Of a stretch of DNA of 59,804 nt, positions 6,395 through 15,538 are shown one piece after another. Positions within the stretch are counted from its first letter, which is position 1. Each line of letters opens with the position of its first letter. The stretch lies in assembly GCA_021203365.1 (NCBI GenBank), contig JAJQBI010000049.1, positions 1-59,804 of the forward strand, read 5' to 3'. The stretch comes from Clostridiales bacterium. Its GTDB lineage: Bacteria; Bacillota; Clostridia; Lachnospirales; Lachnospiraceae. Both the position numbers and the translations under genes were made by a program. The notes beneath the pieces were generated by a model. That model searched no databases, was not told the origin of the DNA, and saw only the letters and a program-made list of their open reading frames with translations.

Positions 6395-7344
6395 GTGGAA
6401 AAGAAGAAAATGCCGATTGGCATAGAAGATTTTGCGGAAATTATTACAGAGGGCTTTTATTATGTCGATAAGACCGGTATGATAAAAGAACTTCTGAGCA
6501 ATTGGGGCCAGGTGAATCTTTTCACCCGTCCGCGCCGTTTTGGAAAGAGCATAAATATGAGCATGCTCAAGTACTTTTTTGAAATCGGCACAGATAAAAG
6601 CCTGTTTGAAGGACTGGCAGTTTCAGGGGAAACCGGGCTGTGTGAGAAATATATGGGGCAGTATCCGGTGATTTCAATTACGTTGAAGGCTACAGAAGCC
6701 GCAAATTTTGAAACAAGCCGTAACCTGATTGCGATGGAAATCTGTGACGAGGCGGAAAGGATGAGTTTCCTGGCGGAAAGCGATAAACTGACTGCAAGTG
6801 AAAAGAAATCCTACGACAGCCTTCTGCAGAGAGATATGGATGATGAGACGCTGTATAGAAGTCTGAAAACATTGTCAGGACTGCTCTGGAAACATTATGG
6901 AAAAAAGTTTATCATACTGATTGACGAATATGATGTTCCGCTGGCAAAGGCAAGTAAGCAGAAGTATTACAGGGAGATGGTGCTGCTGATTCGAAACCTG
7001 TTTGAGCAGGCCCTTAAAACTAACGCCAGTCTGGAATTTGCAGTCCTGACGGGCTGTCTGCGAGTGTCGAAAGAGAGTATTTTCACAGGGCTGAATAATC
7101 CGAAAATGTATACACTCCTTGAAGCAGAATGTGATGAGCAGTTTGGTTTTACCGATGAAGAAGTCCGGGAAATGCTCAGTTTGAGAAAGAGTGCAAAGAG
7201 GCGTTGTGCCAGATTACGGACAGAGATTATACGGCAGAATTAAAGCAGGATGGCATGCGGACTCTGCTGAAATATGGAGCCGCCTTCTATAAGAGTCACT
7301 GTAGGTTTGCTGTGGAGAGGGAAGTCATCGGATGCTTTTTTTGA
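6395..7344 (+). pseudogene. AAA-ATPase-like gene with internal deletion, copy 2
   Basis: A GTG start with a strong GGAGGTG site opens a frame of 282 codons. It holds the family N-terminus (M-P-I-G-I-E-D-F), the F-x-R-P-R-R-F-G-K-S P-loop-like motif and I-I-L-I-D-E-Y-D. After V-R-E-M-L (~7176) the family should continue ~200 residues. Instead the +1 frame from 7180 reads F-E-K-E-C-K-E-A-L and K-Y-G-A-A-F-Y-K-S-H, matching the C-terminal PDDEXK_9-type nuclease domain, and stops at 7344. The middle is therefore deleted and the ends are joined out of frame. The intact family pairs an ATPase with a nuclease domain; the role is unclear. Confidence 0.75.
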
Positions 7345-7388
7345 AACCACAATAAGAGACGGCTGTGACAGAATAAAATCCTGCGCAT

Positions 7389-7423
7389 CCTTCCGGTTTT
7401 GTCTGAAATTTCAGATCGGAAGG
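7389..7423 (+). promoter_or_regulatory. Hairpin upstream of loaP
   Basis: CCTTCCG (7389-7395) pairs with CGGAAGG (7417-7423), enclosing the perfect palindrome CTGAAATTTCAG (7403-7414). It ends 38 bases before the loaP start and would form in the mRNA leader if transcription starts upstream. LoaP proteins act with a hairpin in target leaders, so autoregulation is possible; this is inference. No T-run follows. Confidence 0.45.
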
Positions 7424-7461
7424 TGCGGCAGATGAAGAAACCGTTTAAAAGGAGGTACCCT

Positions 7462-7980
7462 ATGTGGTATGTCATGCAGGTGCGCACCGGGACGGAGGAA
7501 AACATCCGGCAGCAGTGCGCTGCGCGAATCCCCGGATCGATTTTGCGAAACTGTTTCATCCCCTGTTATGAGGAGAAGAAGAAAAGCAACGGACAATGGA
7601 ATATACGGACCCGGATTCTTTTTCCGGGTTATGTTTTTCTGGATACAGAAGACATTGATCAGGTGTTTATACGGCTGCGAAGGGTGATCGGACTGACCAG
7701 AATTCTGGGAACAGGGGAGGAGATCGTCCCGCTGACGGAGAGGGAAATGGAATTTCTTTTGCAGTTTGGCGGGGAAGAGCAGATCGTTGGGATGTCAGAG
7801 GGAATCATTGAGGGCTCGCGGATCCGGATTCTGTCCGGCCCCCTGGTGGGCAAAGAGGCGCTGATCCGCCGCATCGACCGGCATAAGCGAAAGGCTTATC
7901 TGGAGATGGATATGTTCGGAAGGACGCAGAGGATTCAGGTGGGCCTGGAGGTGGTTATGAAAACCAGGCCCTCGTCATAA
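7462..7980 (+). CDS. loaP: LoaP-type antiterminator (NusG paralogue)
   Basis: The protein has 172 residues from an ATG with AAAGGAGG placed ideally; longer in-frame starts upstream lack such a site. The NGN domain opens M-W-Y-V-M-Q-V-R-T-G-T-E-E-N-I and holds F-P-G-Y-V-F-L near residue 54. A KOW domain follows (I-L-S-G-P-L-V-G-K-E-A, ~120-130). The short form lacking the housekeeping NusG context fits LoaP, a specialised factor that binds elongating RNA polymerase and prevents termination in long polysaccharide or antibiotic operons. The nearest such operons here start more than 20 kb away, which is unusual. Confidence 0.85.
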   Translation: MWYVMQVRTGTEENIRQQCAARIPGSILRNCFIPCYEEKKKSNGQWNIRTRILFPGYVFLDTEDIDQVFIRLRRVIGLTRILGTGEEIVPLTEREMEFLLQFGGEEQIVGMSEGIIEGSRIRILSGPLVGKEALIRRIDRHKRKAYLEMDMFGRTQRIQVGLEVVMKTRPSS

Positions 7981-8024
7981 GATTTCAGGCTTTTCGGATT
8001 CCGGAGCAGGAAGGAACAGAACCG

Positions 8025-9038
8025 TTGAAAAATATACAGCAGGATATCAAAACAGGAGAATTTAAGCAGGCCTACCTTCTTTACGGGGAGGAGACCTATC
8101 TGAAGCAGCAGTATAAGAACCGCCTTCTTAAGGCCCTGCAGCCGGAGGAGAATCCCATCAATTTTTCTTTTTTTGAGGGAAAGGGAATCCAGCTGCGGGA
8201 GCTGGTGGATCTCTGTGAAACCATGCCCTTTCTGGCGGAGCACCGGGTGGTGCTTCTGGAAAATACCGGTTTTTTCAAGAACAAATGTGAGGAACTGGCG
8301 GGTTATATGAAAATTCTGCCGGATTATCTTTGCCTTGTTTTTGTGGAGACGGAAGTGGATAAGCGAAGCCGGATGTATAAGGCTGTGAAGGCAGTGGGCA
8401 GAGTCGCCGAGTTCGTGAGACAGGATGAAAAAACACTGGCGAGGTGGGCGGCCGGTATTCTGGGAAGGGAGAATCGGAGAATCACCCAGAGAGATATGGA
8501 GCTGCTGCTGACAATGACGGGGACCGACATGGGAAATCTGCGCATGGAGCTGGAGAAGCTGATTGCCTATACAGAAGGGAAAAACACGGTTACCGCGCAG
8601 GATATTCAGACCATCTGTACAACGCAGACCACCAGCCGGATCTTTGAGATGGTGCGTGCGGTGACGGAGAGGAAACAGAAAAAGGCACTGGATCTGTATT
8701 ATGACCTTCTGGCTCAGAAGGAACCCCCCATGCGTATCCTGTTTCTTCTGGCCAGGCAGTACCGGCAGCTGCTGCTGACGAAAAAATATCTGGGGGCCGG
8801 GGCCTCTCAGGCGGAGGCGGCGAAAGAGCTGGGCGTGCAGACCTTTGTCATGCGGGGGCTTGCAGCCTGTGCCCGGGAATATACTGAAGAGGAGCTTACA
8901 GAGACCGTCCGGGACTGTGTGAACGCGGAGGAGGCGGTAAAAACCGGACAGATGGGGGATACGCTCAGCGTGGAGCTGCTGATTGTGAAGTTCAGCTCCG
9001 GGCGCCGGGACGCTTCCATGAATGGACAGAGCTTATAA
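8025..9038 (+). CDS. holA: DNA polymerase III delta subunit
   Basis: A 337-residue protein from TTG with AGGAAGGA upstream. It is the clamp-loader delta subunit, which opens the beta clamp for loading on DNA. Family hallmarks seen are Y-L-L-Y-G-E-E-T-Y near the start (~20), R-R-I-T-Q-R-D-M-E-L-L and T-G-T-D-M-G-N-L-R-M-E-L-E-K-L (~165-185), and the C-terminal collar with L-A-R-Q-Y-R-Q-L-L (~240). The length is normal. The neighbour rpsT downstream on the opposite strand matches the usual clostridial order. Confidence 0.93.
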   Translation: MKNIQQDIKTGEFKQAYLLYGEETYLKQQYKNRLLKALQPEENPINFSFFEGKGIQLRELVDLCETMPFLAEHRVVLLENTGFFKNKCEELAGYMKILPDYLCLVFVETEVDKRSRMYKAVKAVGRVAEFVRQDEKTLARWAAGILGRENRRITQRDMELLLTMTGTDMGNLRMELEKLIAYTEGKNTVTAQDIQTICTTQTTSRIFEMVRAVTERKQKKALDLYYDLLAQKEPPMRILFLLARQYRQLLLTKKYLGAGASQAEAAKELGVQTFVMRGLAACAREYTEEELTETVRDCVNAEEAVKTGQMGDTLSVELLIVKFSSGRRDASMNGQSL

Positions 9039-9040
9039 AA

Positions 9041-9078
9041 ATAAAAAAACAGTCGCCCGACGGTGGCGGCTGTTTCTG
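9041..9078. terminator. Bidirectional terminator between holA and rpsT
   Basis: AACAGTCGCC (9048-9057) pairs with GGCGGCTGTT (9065-9074) with one T-G pair. The minus-strand side runs into seven T residues, so it serves rpsT best; the plus-strand side has a weaker T-rich end for holA. Confidence 0.75.
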
Positions 9079-9094
9079 TTAAGTCTCTCATTTA

Positions 9095-9358
9095 TCAGCC
9101 GATGCTGTTCACGGCCCTGGTTAAACGGGAAACCTTTCTCGCGCAGTTGTTCTTATGATAAACGCCCTTGGATGTAGCCTTGCTGATGGTGGAAATCGCG
9201 TCCTTCAGCGCAGCCTCCGCGGCGGCCTTATCCTTCTTGTCCACAGCTGCCTCAACCTTCTTGATGGAAGTCTTCACAGCAGAGCGGATGGATTTGTTCC
9301 TCGCGGCTTTCGTTCTGTTTACTAAAACTCTCTTTTTCGCAGATTTAATATTTGCCAA
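9095..9358 (-). CDS. rpsT: Ribosomal protein S20
   Basis: An 87-residue basic protein that binds 16S rRNA in the small subunit. It has the standard start A-N-I-K-S-A-K-K-R and the alanine/lysine-rich helices, ending R-K-V-S-R-L-T-R-A-V-N. The start is a TTG with GGGAGGTG upstream; longer in-frame sequence upstream is not S20. A non-ATG start is common for rpsT and can support autoregulation. Its own promoter lies ~75 bases upstream, and it is divergent from gpr. Confidence 0.95.
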   Translation of the reverse strand: MANIKSAKKRVLVNRTKAARNKSIRSAVKTSIKKVEAAVDKKDKAAAEAALKDAISTISKATSKGVYHKNNCARKVSRLTRAVNSIG

Positions 9359-9391
9359 TTCGTACACCTCCCATTCCTGTAAAGTAAATCT

Positions 9392-9419
9392 CACAGGAAC
9401 AGACACGGGCGCCCCTGTG
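9392..9419 (-). promoter_or_regulatory. Hairpin in the rpsT leader
   Basis: CACAGG (9392-9397) pairs with CCTGTG (9414-9419) in the transcribed leader of rpsT between its promoter and start codon. It may be a translational control structure, since S20 synthesis is autoregulated in some bacteria; there is no further evidence here. Confidence 0.35.
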
Positions 9420-9432
9420 AACATGCTTTTTA

Positions 9433-9461
9433 AGTTTAGTACATCCTTTTCCAAAAGTCAA
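9433..9461 (-). promoter_or_regulatory. Sigma-A type promoter of rpsT
   Basis: On the minus strand TTGACT (9461-9456), a spacer of exactly 17 bases, then TAAACT (9438-9433). It points at rpsT with a leader of about 65-70 bases. Confidence 0.7.
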
Positions 9462-9592
9462 TACATATTTCGGGAAAAAATGAGGAAAATACAATCGAAG
9501 GCTTACGGTGAATTGTGTCCGTGAAAGGAGGCGGTTCACGGCGGATCCTGAATCGCGTAAAACGGACGAAAATGAGAAAAGGGGAAACGAGT

Positions 9593-10501
9593 ATGTTGGG
9601 AAGCTACAGAATCAGAACCGATCTTGCTCTGGAGGCGACGGAGCGCTTCACAGAGGAAAATGTGGAGATTCACGGGGTGGAGATCCAGGAAAAATACGAT
9701 AAGGAAAAGGATGTTTCCATCTCTGTGGTTCGGATTACCACGGAGAATGGCGCCAGGGCCATGGGGCGTCCCCAGGGCACCTACATTACCATGGAGGCGC
9801 CCAACCTGTCCATTCCGGATGAGGACTACCACAGAGAAATTTCTCAGGAGATCGCTGTCCACCTGCGCAGGCTGATTGGTCTGGACAGGGAAAAATCCAT
9901 TCTGGTGGTGGGACTTGGAAACCCTGCGGTGACGGCCGATTCCCTCGGCCCCAGGGTGGTGGAAAATCTCCGGATGACCCGGCATGTGATCCGGGAGTAT
10001 GGACTGTGCGGGATCGGGGAAGAAAAAATGCACCGTACCAGTGGAATCGCCCCGGGAGTTATGGCACAGACCGGGATGGAGACCTCGGAGATCATACAGG
10101 GAATTGTGGCGGAAACCCAGCCGGATGTGGTGGTGGCGGTGGATTCCCTGGCGGCCAGGAGCGTGCGGCGTCTCAGCCGGACCATTCAGATCACGGATAC
10201 CGGAATTCATCCGGGCTCCGGGGTGGGAAACCACAGAATCGGTCTCACAGAGGAGAATCTTCAGGTAAAGGTGATCGGAATCGGGGTTCCCACTGTGGTG
10301 GACGCGGCCACCATCGTCCGGGATTCCATGTCCCATCTGCTGGATGTCCTGGACGAGGCGGAGCAGAAGGAGTTCCTGGAGGAGATGGTGCCGCCGGGGC
10401 TGCACAGTATGTTTGTAACTCCGAAGGATGTGGATGAGACCGTAAAGTATCTGAGCTTTACCATATCGGAAGGTCTGAACCTTGCCTTTTCCGAGGTCTG
10501 A
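9593..10501 (+). CDS. gpr: Spore germination protease GPR
   Basis: A 302-residue protease that degrades small acid-soluble spore proteins during germination. The ATG at 9593 with AAAAGGGG upstream puts the propeptide at the right size; an earlier in-frame start at 9515 gives non-family sequence. Near the start R-T-D-L-A-L-E-A matches the autoprocessing site that follows the propeptide in this family. The core V-V-G-L-G-N-P-A-V-T-A-D-S-L-G-P (~112-127) and G-I-H-P-G-S-G-V-G-N (~223-232) are conserved. It is followed by spoIIP, the classic sporulation pair. Forespore expression is expected but no sigma-G promoter was recognised. Confidence 0.95.
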   Translation: MLGSYRIRTDLALEATERFTEENVEIHGVEIQEKYDKEKDVSISVVRITTENGARAMGRPQGTYITMEAPNLSIPDEDYHREISQEIAVHLRRLIGLDREKSILVVGLGNPAVTADSLGPRVVENLRMTRHVIREYGLCGIGEEKMHRTSGIAPGVMAQTGMETSEIIQGIVAETQPDVVVAVDSLAARSVRRLSRTIQITDTGIHPGSGVGNHRIGLTEENLQVKVIGIGVPTVVDAATIVRDSMSHLLDVLDEAEQKEFLEEMVPPGLHSMFVTPKDVDETVKYLSFTISEGLNLAFSEV

Positions 10502-10510
10502 TGTGCGTAT

Positions 10511-10601
10511 ATTTTTCAGGGATCTGTCATAGGATGATACCAGGGTCAAATACTTTTGACCCTAACATTATAGGATGAGAATTCTTTCTGACCTGAAAAA
10601 T
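10511..10601. repeat. Interspersed repeat, short copy, folded
   Basis: It contains TGATACC (10535-10541) followed by GGGTCAAA (10543-10550), a four-base loop and TTTGACCC (10555-10562). It is enclosed by outer inverted ends ATTTTTCAGG (10511-10520) and CCTGAAAAAT (10592-10601). The core is shared with copies at 13815, 18415, 22556 and 32772. It could also help terminate gpr. Confidence 0.6.
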
Positions 10602-10632
10602 AAGACTGGCGCTGCCCTGAAGAGGTGATTCC

Positions 10633-11859
10633 GTGACAGATTTTCAGAAATTTTTCTGTATTTTTTTAAGCCTGTGCTTTTTAGGCATCCTTGCTTCAGA
10701 ACAACGGGATTTCTGGCTTCAGGGGGACGTGCTTGGACAGCTTCCCCTGTACCGGTATCTGGAAAAAAGCGCGGAGGACTCCCGTGAAAGCGGCGACCGG
10801 GAGACGGAGGAGCTTCTTGTGGAGGCCAACGGAAGTTATCTGGTGAGAGAGATCCAGATGTCGGGAGAGACGGAGGACGAGCTTTCCTTCGGGAGTGAAT
10901 CCGCAGACCGGGAAGAGGTGGGAACGGCGGGAGAAGCAGGTGTTCCGGAGGAAGAGAACCTCCCGGGAGATATCGAGGAAGCGGGAGACCCGGAGGCAGC
11001 CACGGCAGAGGATGCGTCCCCGGCTACGGCGGGCGACGCGGGGGAGATCCTGGAGGAGGCGTCGGTTCTGCCATCCCCTGTGATTGACCTGTCGCCGGAG
11101 GCGCTTTCCAGCTTTGAGTACGTGATGAACCAGTTTTATATCCTGGATTCCGGCACGGCGACCAGCGAATCCCAGATCAACGCGCTTCAGTTTCTGGAGG
11201 AAGATCTGACTATGGAACAGGACAGCTCTGTGCCCCAGATTCTGATCTATCACAGCCATTCCCAGGAGGCCTTCGCGGATTCCAGAGAAGGGGAGGAGGA
11301 GGACACCATTGTGGGGGTGGGCAGCCATCTGGCGGGAATTCTCACGGAGGTCTACGGCTATCAGGTGATTCACGTGACGGAGAGCTTTGACCTTGTGGAC
11401 GGAGAGCTGGACCGGAGTCTGGCCTATGACTATGCCAGAGAATATGTGGAGCAGGTTCTGGAGGAGAATCCCACCATTCAGGTGATTATAGATCTGCACA
11501 GAGACGGGGTGTCAGACGGCCGCCGCCTGGTGACGGAAATCGACGGAAAGGAAACCGCCCAGCTTCTGTTTTTTAACGGGCTGAGCTACACGGCGGATCA
11601 GGGGACGCTGGATTATCTTCCCAATCCCTACATAGAAGAGAATCTGGCCTTTTCTTTTCAGCTGGAATACCAGGCCGCCCTGTATTATCCGGATCTGTAC
11701 AGGGGAATCTATCTCTCCGGCCTGCGCTATAACCTTCATCTGCGCCCGAAGGCCCTGCTGCTGGAAGCCGGCGCCCAGACCAACACTGTGCAGGAGGTAA
11801 AAAACGCCATGGAGCCCTTTGCGGACATTCTGCACCGGGTTCTCTCCGGAGACAGCTGA
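10633..11859 (+). CDS. spoIIP: Stage II sporulation protein P
   Basis: A 408-residue membrane-anchored peptidoglycan hydrolase (amidase and endopeptidase) needed for engulfment. The start is GTG with GAGGTGA upstream. A signal-anchor lies at residues ~5-25 (F-C-I-F-L-S-L-C-F-L-G-I-L-A-S), then ~100 residues rich in Glu/Gly/Ala without order. The catalytic domain holds I-Y-H-S-H-S-Q-E (~203), I-I-D-L-H-R-D-G (~288) and L-L-L-E-A-G-A-Q-T-N-T (~376), the expected zinc and catalytic residues. It follows gpr. The acidic linker is longer than usual. Confidence 0.93.
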   Translation: MTDFQKFFCIFLSLCFLGILASEQRDFWLQGDVLGQLPLYRYLEKSAEDSRESGDRETEELLVEANGSYLVREIQMSGETEDELSFGSESADREEVGTAGEAGVPEEENLPGDIEEAGDPEAATAEDASPATAGDAGEILEEASVLPSPVIDLSPEALSSFEYVMNQFYILDSGTATSESQINALQFLEEDLTMEQDSSVPQILIYHSHSQEAFADSREGEEEDTIVGVGSHLAGILTEVYGYQVIHVTESFDLVDGELDRSLAYDYAREYVEQVLEENPTIQVIIDLHRDGVSDGRRLVTEIDGKETAQLLFFNGLSYTADQGTLDYLPNPYIEENLAFSFQLEYQAALYYPDLYRGIYLSGLRYNLHLRPKALLLEAGAQTNTVQEVKNAMEPFADILHRVLSGDS

Positions 11860-11992
11860 CCGGAGAGACCCGGCCTTTCGGAAGAAATCAGGTGCAATCC
11901 TTCAAAAAGTGTGCTATACTCTTTGAAGCGACAGGGCGGCTGCCGAAAGGCTCCCTGTGAGAATTTGAATGATCAGGAAGGAATCCCCGAAA

Positions 11993-13801
11993 ATGACAGA
12001 CCAGAGTAAAATCCGAAATTTTTGTATTATCGCCCACATCGACCATGGAAAATCCACACTGGCGGACCGCATTATTGAGATGACCGGACTTCTGACGCAG
12101 CGGGAAATGCAGTCTCAGGTGCTGGACAATATGGAACTGGAGCGGGAGAGGGGCATTACCATCAAATCCCAGGCCGTCCGCATTGTATATAAGGCAAAGG
12201 ACGGGGAGGAATATATTTTTAATCTGATTGACACGCCAGGCCATGTGGATTTTAACTATGAGGTTTCCCGCAGCCTGGCCGCCTGTGACGGGGCCATTCT
12301 CGTGGTGGACGCAGCTCAGGGGATCGAGGCCCAGACCCTGGCCAATGTCTACATGGCGCTGGACCATGACCTGGATGCGGTGCCTGTAATCAACAAGATC
12401 GATCTTCCCAGCGCCCAGCCGGATCGGGTGGTCAGTGAGATTGAGGACGTGATCGGGATCGAAGCTCAGGACGCCCCCAGGATCTCCGCCAAAACCGGCG
12501 AGAACGTGGAGGAGGTGCTGGAGCAGGTGGTGCAGAAGATTCCCGCGCCCTCCGGGGATGCGGACGCTCCTCTGAAGGCTCTGATCTTTGACTCCGTGTA
12601 TGATTCCTATAAGGGAGTCATAGTTTTCTGCCGGATTGTGGACGGACGGGTGGCGAAGGGAACCCCCATCCGCATGATGGCCACCGGCTTTTCCACAGAG
12701 GTGGTGGAGGTGGGCTATTTTGGCGCCGGGCAGTTTATCCCCTGTGAAGAGCTGAGCGCCGGAATGGTTGGCTATATCACTGCCAGCATCAAGAATGTGC
12801 GGGACACCCGGGTGGGAGATACCGTGACCAATGGGGAACACCCCTGTGCCCAGGCCCTTCCCGGATATAAAAAGGTAAACCCCATGGTGTACTGCGGGCT
12901 TTATCCGGCGGACGGCGCCAAATACGGGGATCTGCGGGATGCGCTGGAAAAGCTGCAGCTCAATGACGCCTCCCTTTTTTATGAGCCCGAGACCTCGGTG
13001 GCCTTAGGCTTTGGCTTTCGCTGCGGATTTCTGGGACTGCTCCACCTGGAGATTATCCAGGAACGGCTGGAGCGGGAATATAATCTGGACCTGGTGACGA
13101 CCGCGCCCAGTGTAATCTATAAGGTACATAAGAAAAACGGAGAAGTGGTGGACCTGACCAATCCCACCAACCTGCCGGACCCCTCCGAAATCGAATATAT
13201 GGAGGAGCCCATGGTAAATGCGGAGATTATGGTGACCACAGACTACATCGGCGCCATTATGGAGCTCTGCCAGGAGCGCCGGGGACAGTACGGCGGCATG
13301 GAGTATATGGAGGAAACCCGGGCGCTGTTAAAATACCGGCTGCCCTTAAATGAGATTATCTATGATTTCTTTGACGCCCTGAAATCCAGATCCAGGGGAT
13401 ACGCGTCCCTGGACTATGAGCTTTGCGGCTATGAGAGAAGTGAGCTGGTAAAGCTGGATATCCTGGTGAACCGGGAGGAGGTGGACGCTCTTTCCTTTAT
13501 TGTCCACGGGGACACGGCTTACGAGCGGGGGCGCAGGATGTGTGAGAAGCTGAAGGAGGAGATTCCCAGGCAGCTTTTTGAGATCCCCATTCAGGCGGCC
13601 ATCGGAAGCAAGATTATCGCCAGGGAGACGGTCAAGGCTCTTCGTAAGGACGTGCTGGCAAAGTGCTACGGCGGGGATATCACCCGGAAGAAGAAGCTCC
13701 TGGAAAAGCAGAAAGAGGGAAAGAAGCGAATGCGCCAGGTAGGGAATGTGGAGATCCCCCAGAAGGCCTTTATGAGCGTGCTGAAGCTGGATGACAAATG
13801 A
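11993..13801 (+). CDS. lepA: Elongation factor 4
   Basis: A 602-residue translational GTPase that back-translocates stalled ribosomes. The ATG at 11993 has AGGAAGGA upstream and gives the standard start (T-D-Q-S-K-I-R-N-F). G motifs are visible: A-H-I-D-H-G-K-S-T (~15), the R-G-I-T region, D-T-P-G-H-V-D-F (~80) and N-K-I-D (~133). The C-terminus ends [17 protein letters not shown], typical of LepA. An upstream in-frame ATG at 11969 is less likely. It keeps the clostridial order with spoIIP before and hemW after. Confidence 0.95.
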   Translation: MTDQSKIRNFCIIAHIDHGKSTLADRIIEMTGLLTQREMQSQVLDNMELERERGITIKSQAVRIVYKAKDGEEYIFNLIDTPGHVDFNYEVSRSLAACDGAILVVDAAQGIEAQTLANVYMALDHDLDAVPVINKIDLPSAQPDRVVSEIEDVIGIEAQDAPRISAKTGENVEEVLEQVVQKIPAPSGDADAPLKALIFDSVYDSYKGVIVFCRIVDGRVAKGTPIRMMATGFSTEVVEVGYFGAGQFIPCEELSAGMVGYITASIKNVRDTRVGDTVTNGEHPCAQALPGYKKVNPMVYCGLYPADGAKYGDLRDALEKLQLNDASLFYEPETSVALGFGFRCGFLGLLHLEIIQERLEREYNLDLVTTAPSVIYKVHKKNGEVVDLTNPTNLPDPSEIEYMEEPMVNAEIMVTTDYIGAIMELCQERRGQYGGMEYMEETRALLKYRLPLNEIIYDFFDALKSRSRGYASLDYELCGYERSELVKLDILVNREEVDALSFIVHGDTAYERGRRMCEKLKEEIPRQLFEIPIQAAIGSKIIARETVKALRKDVLAKCYGGDITRKKKLLEKQKEGKKRMRQVGNVEIPQKAFMSVLKLDDK

Positions 13802-13814
13802 CGGTGTTTTGAAA

Positions 13815-14036
13815 TGATACCAGGGTCAAAAGGTCATGAATGGAACATTTATGTTCCAATTCATGACATCTTGACCCGCCCAAAACATGAGGAAGTAGCC
13901 ATTTTGGCTAATATATTAGCCAAAATGAGCGGATTCCGAATGTTTTTGAGAATTCCGGGAGTGCGAAGCACGGACACCCGCAGGGCGCTCTGTGAGGGAA
14001 TTCTCAGGTATCATAGGGGTCAAATACTTTTGACCC
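13815..14036. repeat. Interspersed repeat, full-length copy (~200 bp)
   Basis: This 290-base gap between lepA and the lipoprotein gene is almost all repeat. TGATACC (13815-13821) and GGTATCA (14007-14013) are inverted ends. Inside is a long hairpin around GGTCATGAAT...ATTCATGACATC, a second palindrome (TTTTGGCTAATATATTAGCC), and the box GTGCGAAGCACGGA. After the right end comes GGGGTCAAATACTTTTGACCCC. The open frame at 13814-14047 within it is a by-product of the repeat. Confidence 0.7.
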
Positions 14037-14092
14037 CAACATCTTGAAATCCGGGGACATAGGACCGGCAGGCGGAAGAAACGAGGAAAAGA

Positions 14093-14365
14093 ATGAAAAA
14101 AAACGATGGAAAAAAAGGCATGGGGCGGGGATTTCTGGCGGCTGTCCTTTTTCTTGCCCTTCTGACTTTTGGGGGCTGCAGCCAGGAGGAGAAGGATGAG
14201 GCCTCTCTTCAGGTCCTGAAGATTACCGTGGCGCCGGATCCCACGGCGACGCCCATACCTGTGGCCACCAACGCGGACGCGGTGGTTTCCAACGGGAATC
14301 TGACAATGACCAACAGTTATCTGTTAAACGGCGGCACTTTGGCCGAAACGGACGCGGGAGAGTAG
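14093..14365 (+). CDS. Small lipoprotein, unknown function
   Basis: A 90-residue protein with a lysine-rich start, a hydrophobic segment F-L-A-A-V-L-F-L-A-L-L-T-F and the lipobox F-G-G-C (Cys at residue 29), so it should be lipid-anchored on the outer face. The rest is low-complexity with P-D-P-T-A-T-P-I-P and no known domain. The start ATG has a weak AGGAAAAG site. It sits three bases before hemW and may be co-transcribed with it. Confidence 0.75.
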   Translation: MKKNDGKKGMGRGFLAAVLFLALLTFGGCSQEEKDEASLQVLKITVAPDPTATPIPVATNADAVVSNGNLTMTNSYLLNGGTLAETDAGE

Positions 14366-14367
14366 CC

Positions 14368-15495
14368 ATGCAGAGGAAGCTGGAACTCTATGTGCACATT
14401 CCCTTCTGTGTGAAAAAATGTGACTACTGTGATTTTCTGTCGGCGCCGGCCGGAAGGATGGAGCAGGAAGCCTATTTTCAGGCGCTTATGAAGGAGATTC
14501 AGGCATCCTCTTCCCTGGGAAAGGATTTTCAGGTGACCTCTGTTTTTTTCGGAGGGGGGACGCCTTCCCTGCCGGATGCCCGCTGGATCGTCCAGGTGAT
14601 GGAATGTATAAAAGAAAGCTTTTGGGCTGCCCCGGACGCGGAGATTACCATCGAAGCCAATCCGGGGACTTTAACGCCGGAAAAACTGGAGGCCTACCGG
14701 GCCTGCGGGATCAGCCGCCTGAGTCTGGGGCTGCAGTCGGTCCGGAATCAGGAGCTTTTGAGTCTGGGACGGATCCACACCTTTGAGGATTTCCTGGAGA
14801 GCTGGAAAAGAGTCCGGGCGGCCGGTTTTTCCAATGTAAATGTGGACCTGATGTTCGGGATTCCGGACCAGACCATGAAGGGCTGGGAGGAGAGCCTTCG
14901 AACCGTGGCCCGGCTGGGGCCGGAGCATATCTCTGCCTACAGTCTGATTGTGGAGGAGGGGACTCCCTTTGCAAAAAGGAAGCTCTGTCTTCCTGATGAG
15001 GACACGGAATATGAGATGTACGAGAATACGGCCGCTATTTTAAGGGAATATGGATATAAACAGTATGAGATTTCCAACTATGCCCGGGAGGGCTTTGTCT
15101 GCCGCCACAATGTGGGCTACTGGAAAAGAGAGGATTATCTGGGCCTGGGCCTGGGGGCGTCCTCTTTTCTGAACGGAGTCCGTTTTTCCAACACCAGGGA
15201 TATGGGAGAATACCTGTCCCTGTGCGGGCAGCCGGAGCTTCTTCACAGAGAGGTTCAGCGGATTACCCGGGAGGACGGCATGGCGGAGTTTATGTTTCTG
15301 GGGCTGCGCATGACCGGGGGGATTTCCCGGAAGGAATTTCAGGAATCCTTTGGATGTCCCCTGGAAGAGGTGTATGGGCCGGTTCTGGAAAAATATGAGA
15401 AACTGGGACTTCTGGCCGGGGAAGGAGACCGTGTTTTTTTCACAAGGGAAGGGATCCATGTGAGCAACACGGTGATGGCGGAGTTCCTTTTTTAG
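14368..15495 (+). CDS. hemW: HemW, radical SAM haem chaperone
   Basis: A 375-residue HemN-like radical SAM protein. The C-V-K-K-C-D-Y-C cluster motif (CxxxCxxC, ~14-21) binds the 4Fe-4S cluster. [10 protein letters not shown] (~58) and I-E-A-N-P-G-T (~95) are family signatures. It lacks the extra N-terminal part of true coproporphyrinogen oxidase HemN, so the haem chaperone assignment is preferred over the old coproporphyrinogen oxidase name. It lies downstream of lepA as in most Firmicutes. Confidence 0.9.
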   Translation: MQRKLELYVHIPFCVKKCDYCDFLSAPAGRMEQEAYFQALMKEIQASSSLGKDFQVTSVFFGGGTPSLPDARWIVQVMECIKESFWAAPDAEITIEANPGTLTPEKLEAYRACGISRLSLGLQSVRNQELLSLGRIHTFEDFLESWKRVRAAGFSNVNVDLMFGIPDQTMKGWEESLRTVARLGPEHISAYSLIVEEGTPFAKRKLCLPDEDTEYEMYENTAAILREYGYKQYEISNYAREGFVCRHNVGYWKREDYLGLGLGASSFLNGVRFSNTRDMGEYLSLCGQPELLHREVQRITREDGMAEFMFLGLRMTGGISRKEFQESFGCPLEEVYGPVLEKYEKLGLLAGEGDRVFFTREGIHVSNTVMAEFLF

Positions 15496-15538
15496 AGTTG
15501 GAAAATCAGACGGTATTTTGCAGGAGGCTGGAGAAAAT

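Noticed and set aside
11892..11920. Possible promoter before lepA (TATACT)
   Set aside because: The -10 is fair but no convincing -35 lies at 16-18 bases.
13814..14047. A 77-residue frame after lepA
   Set aside because: It lies wholly inside the interspersed repeat and its sequence follows the repeat's hairpins.
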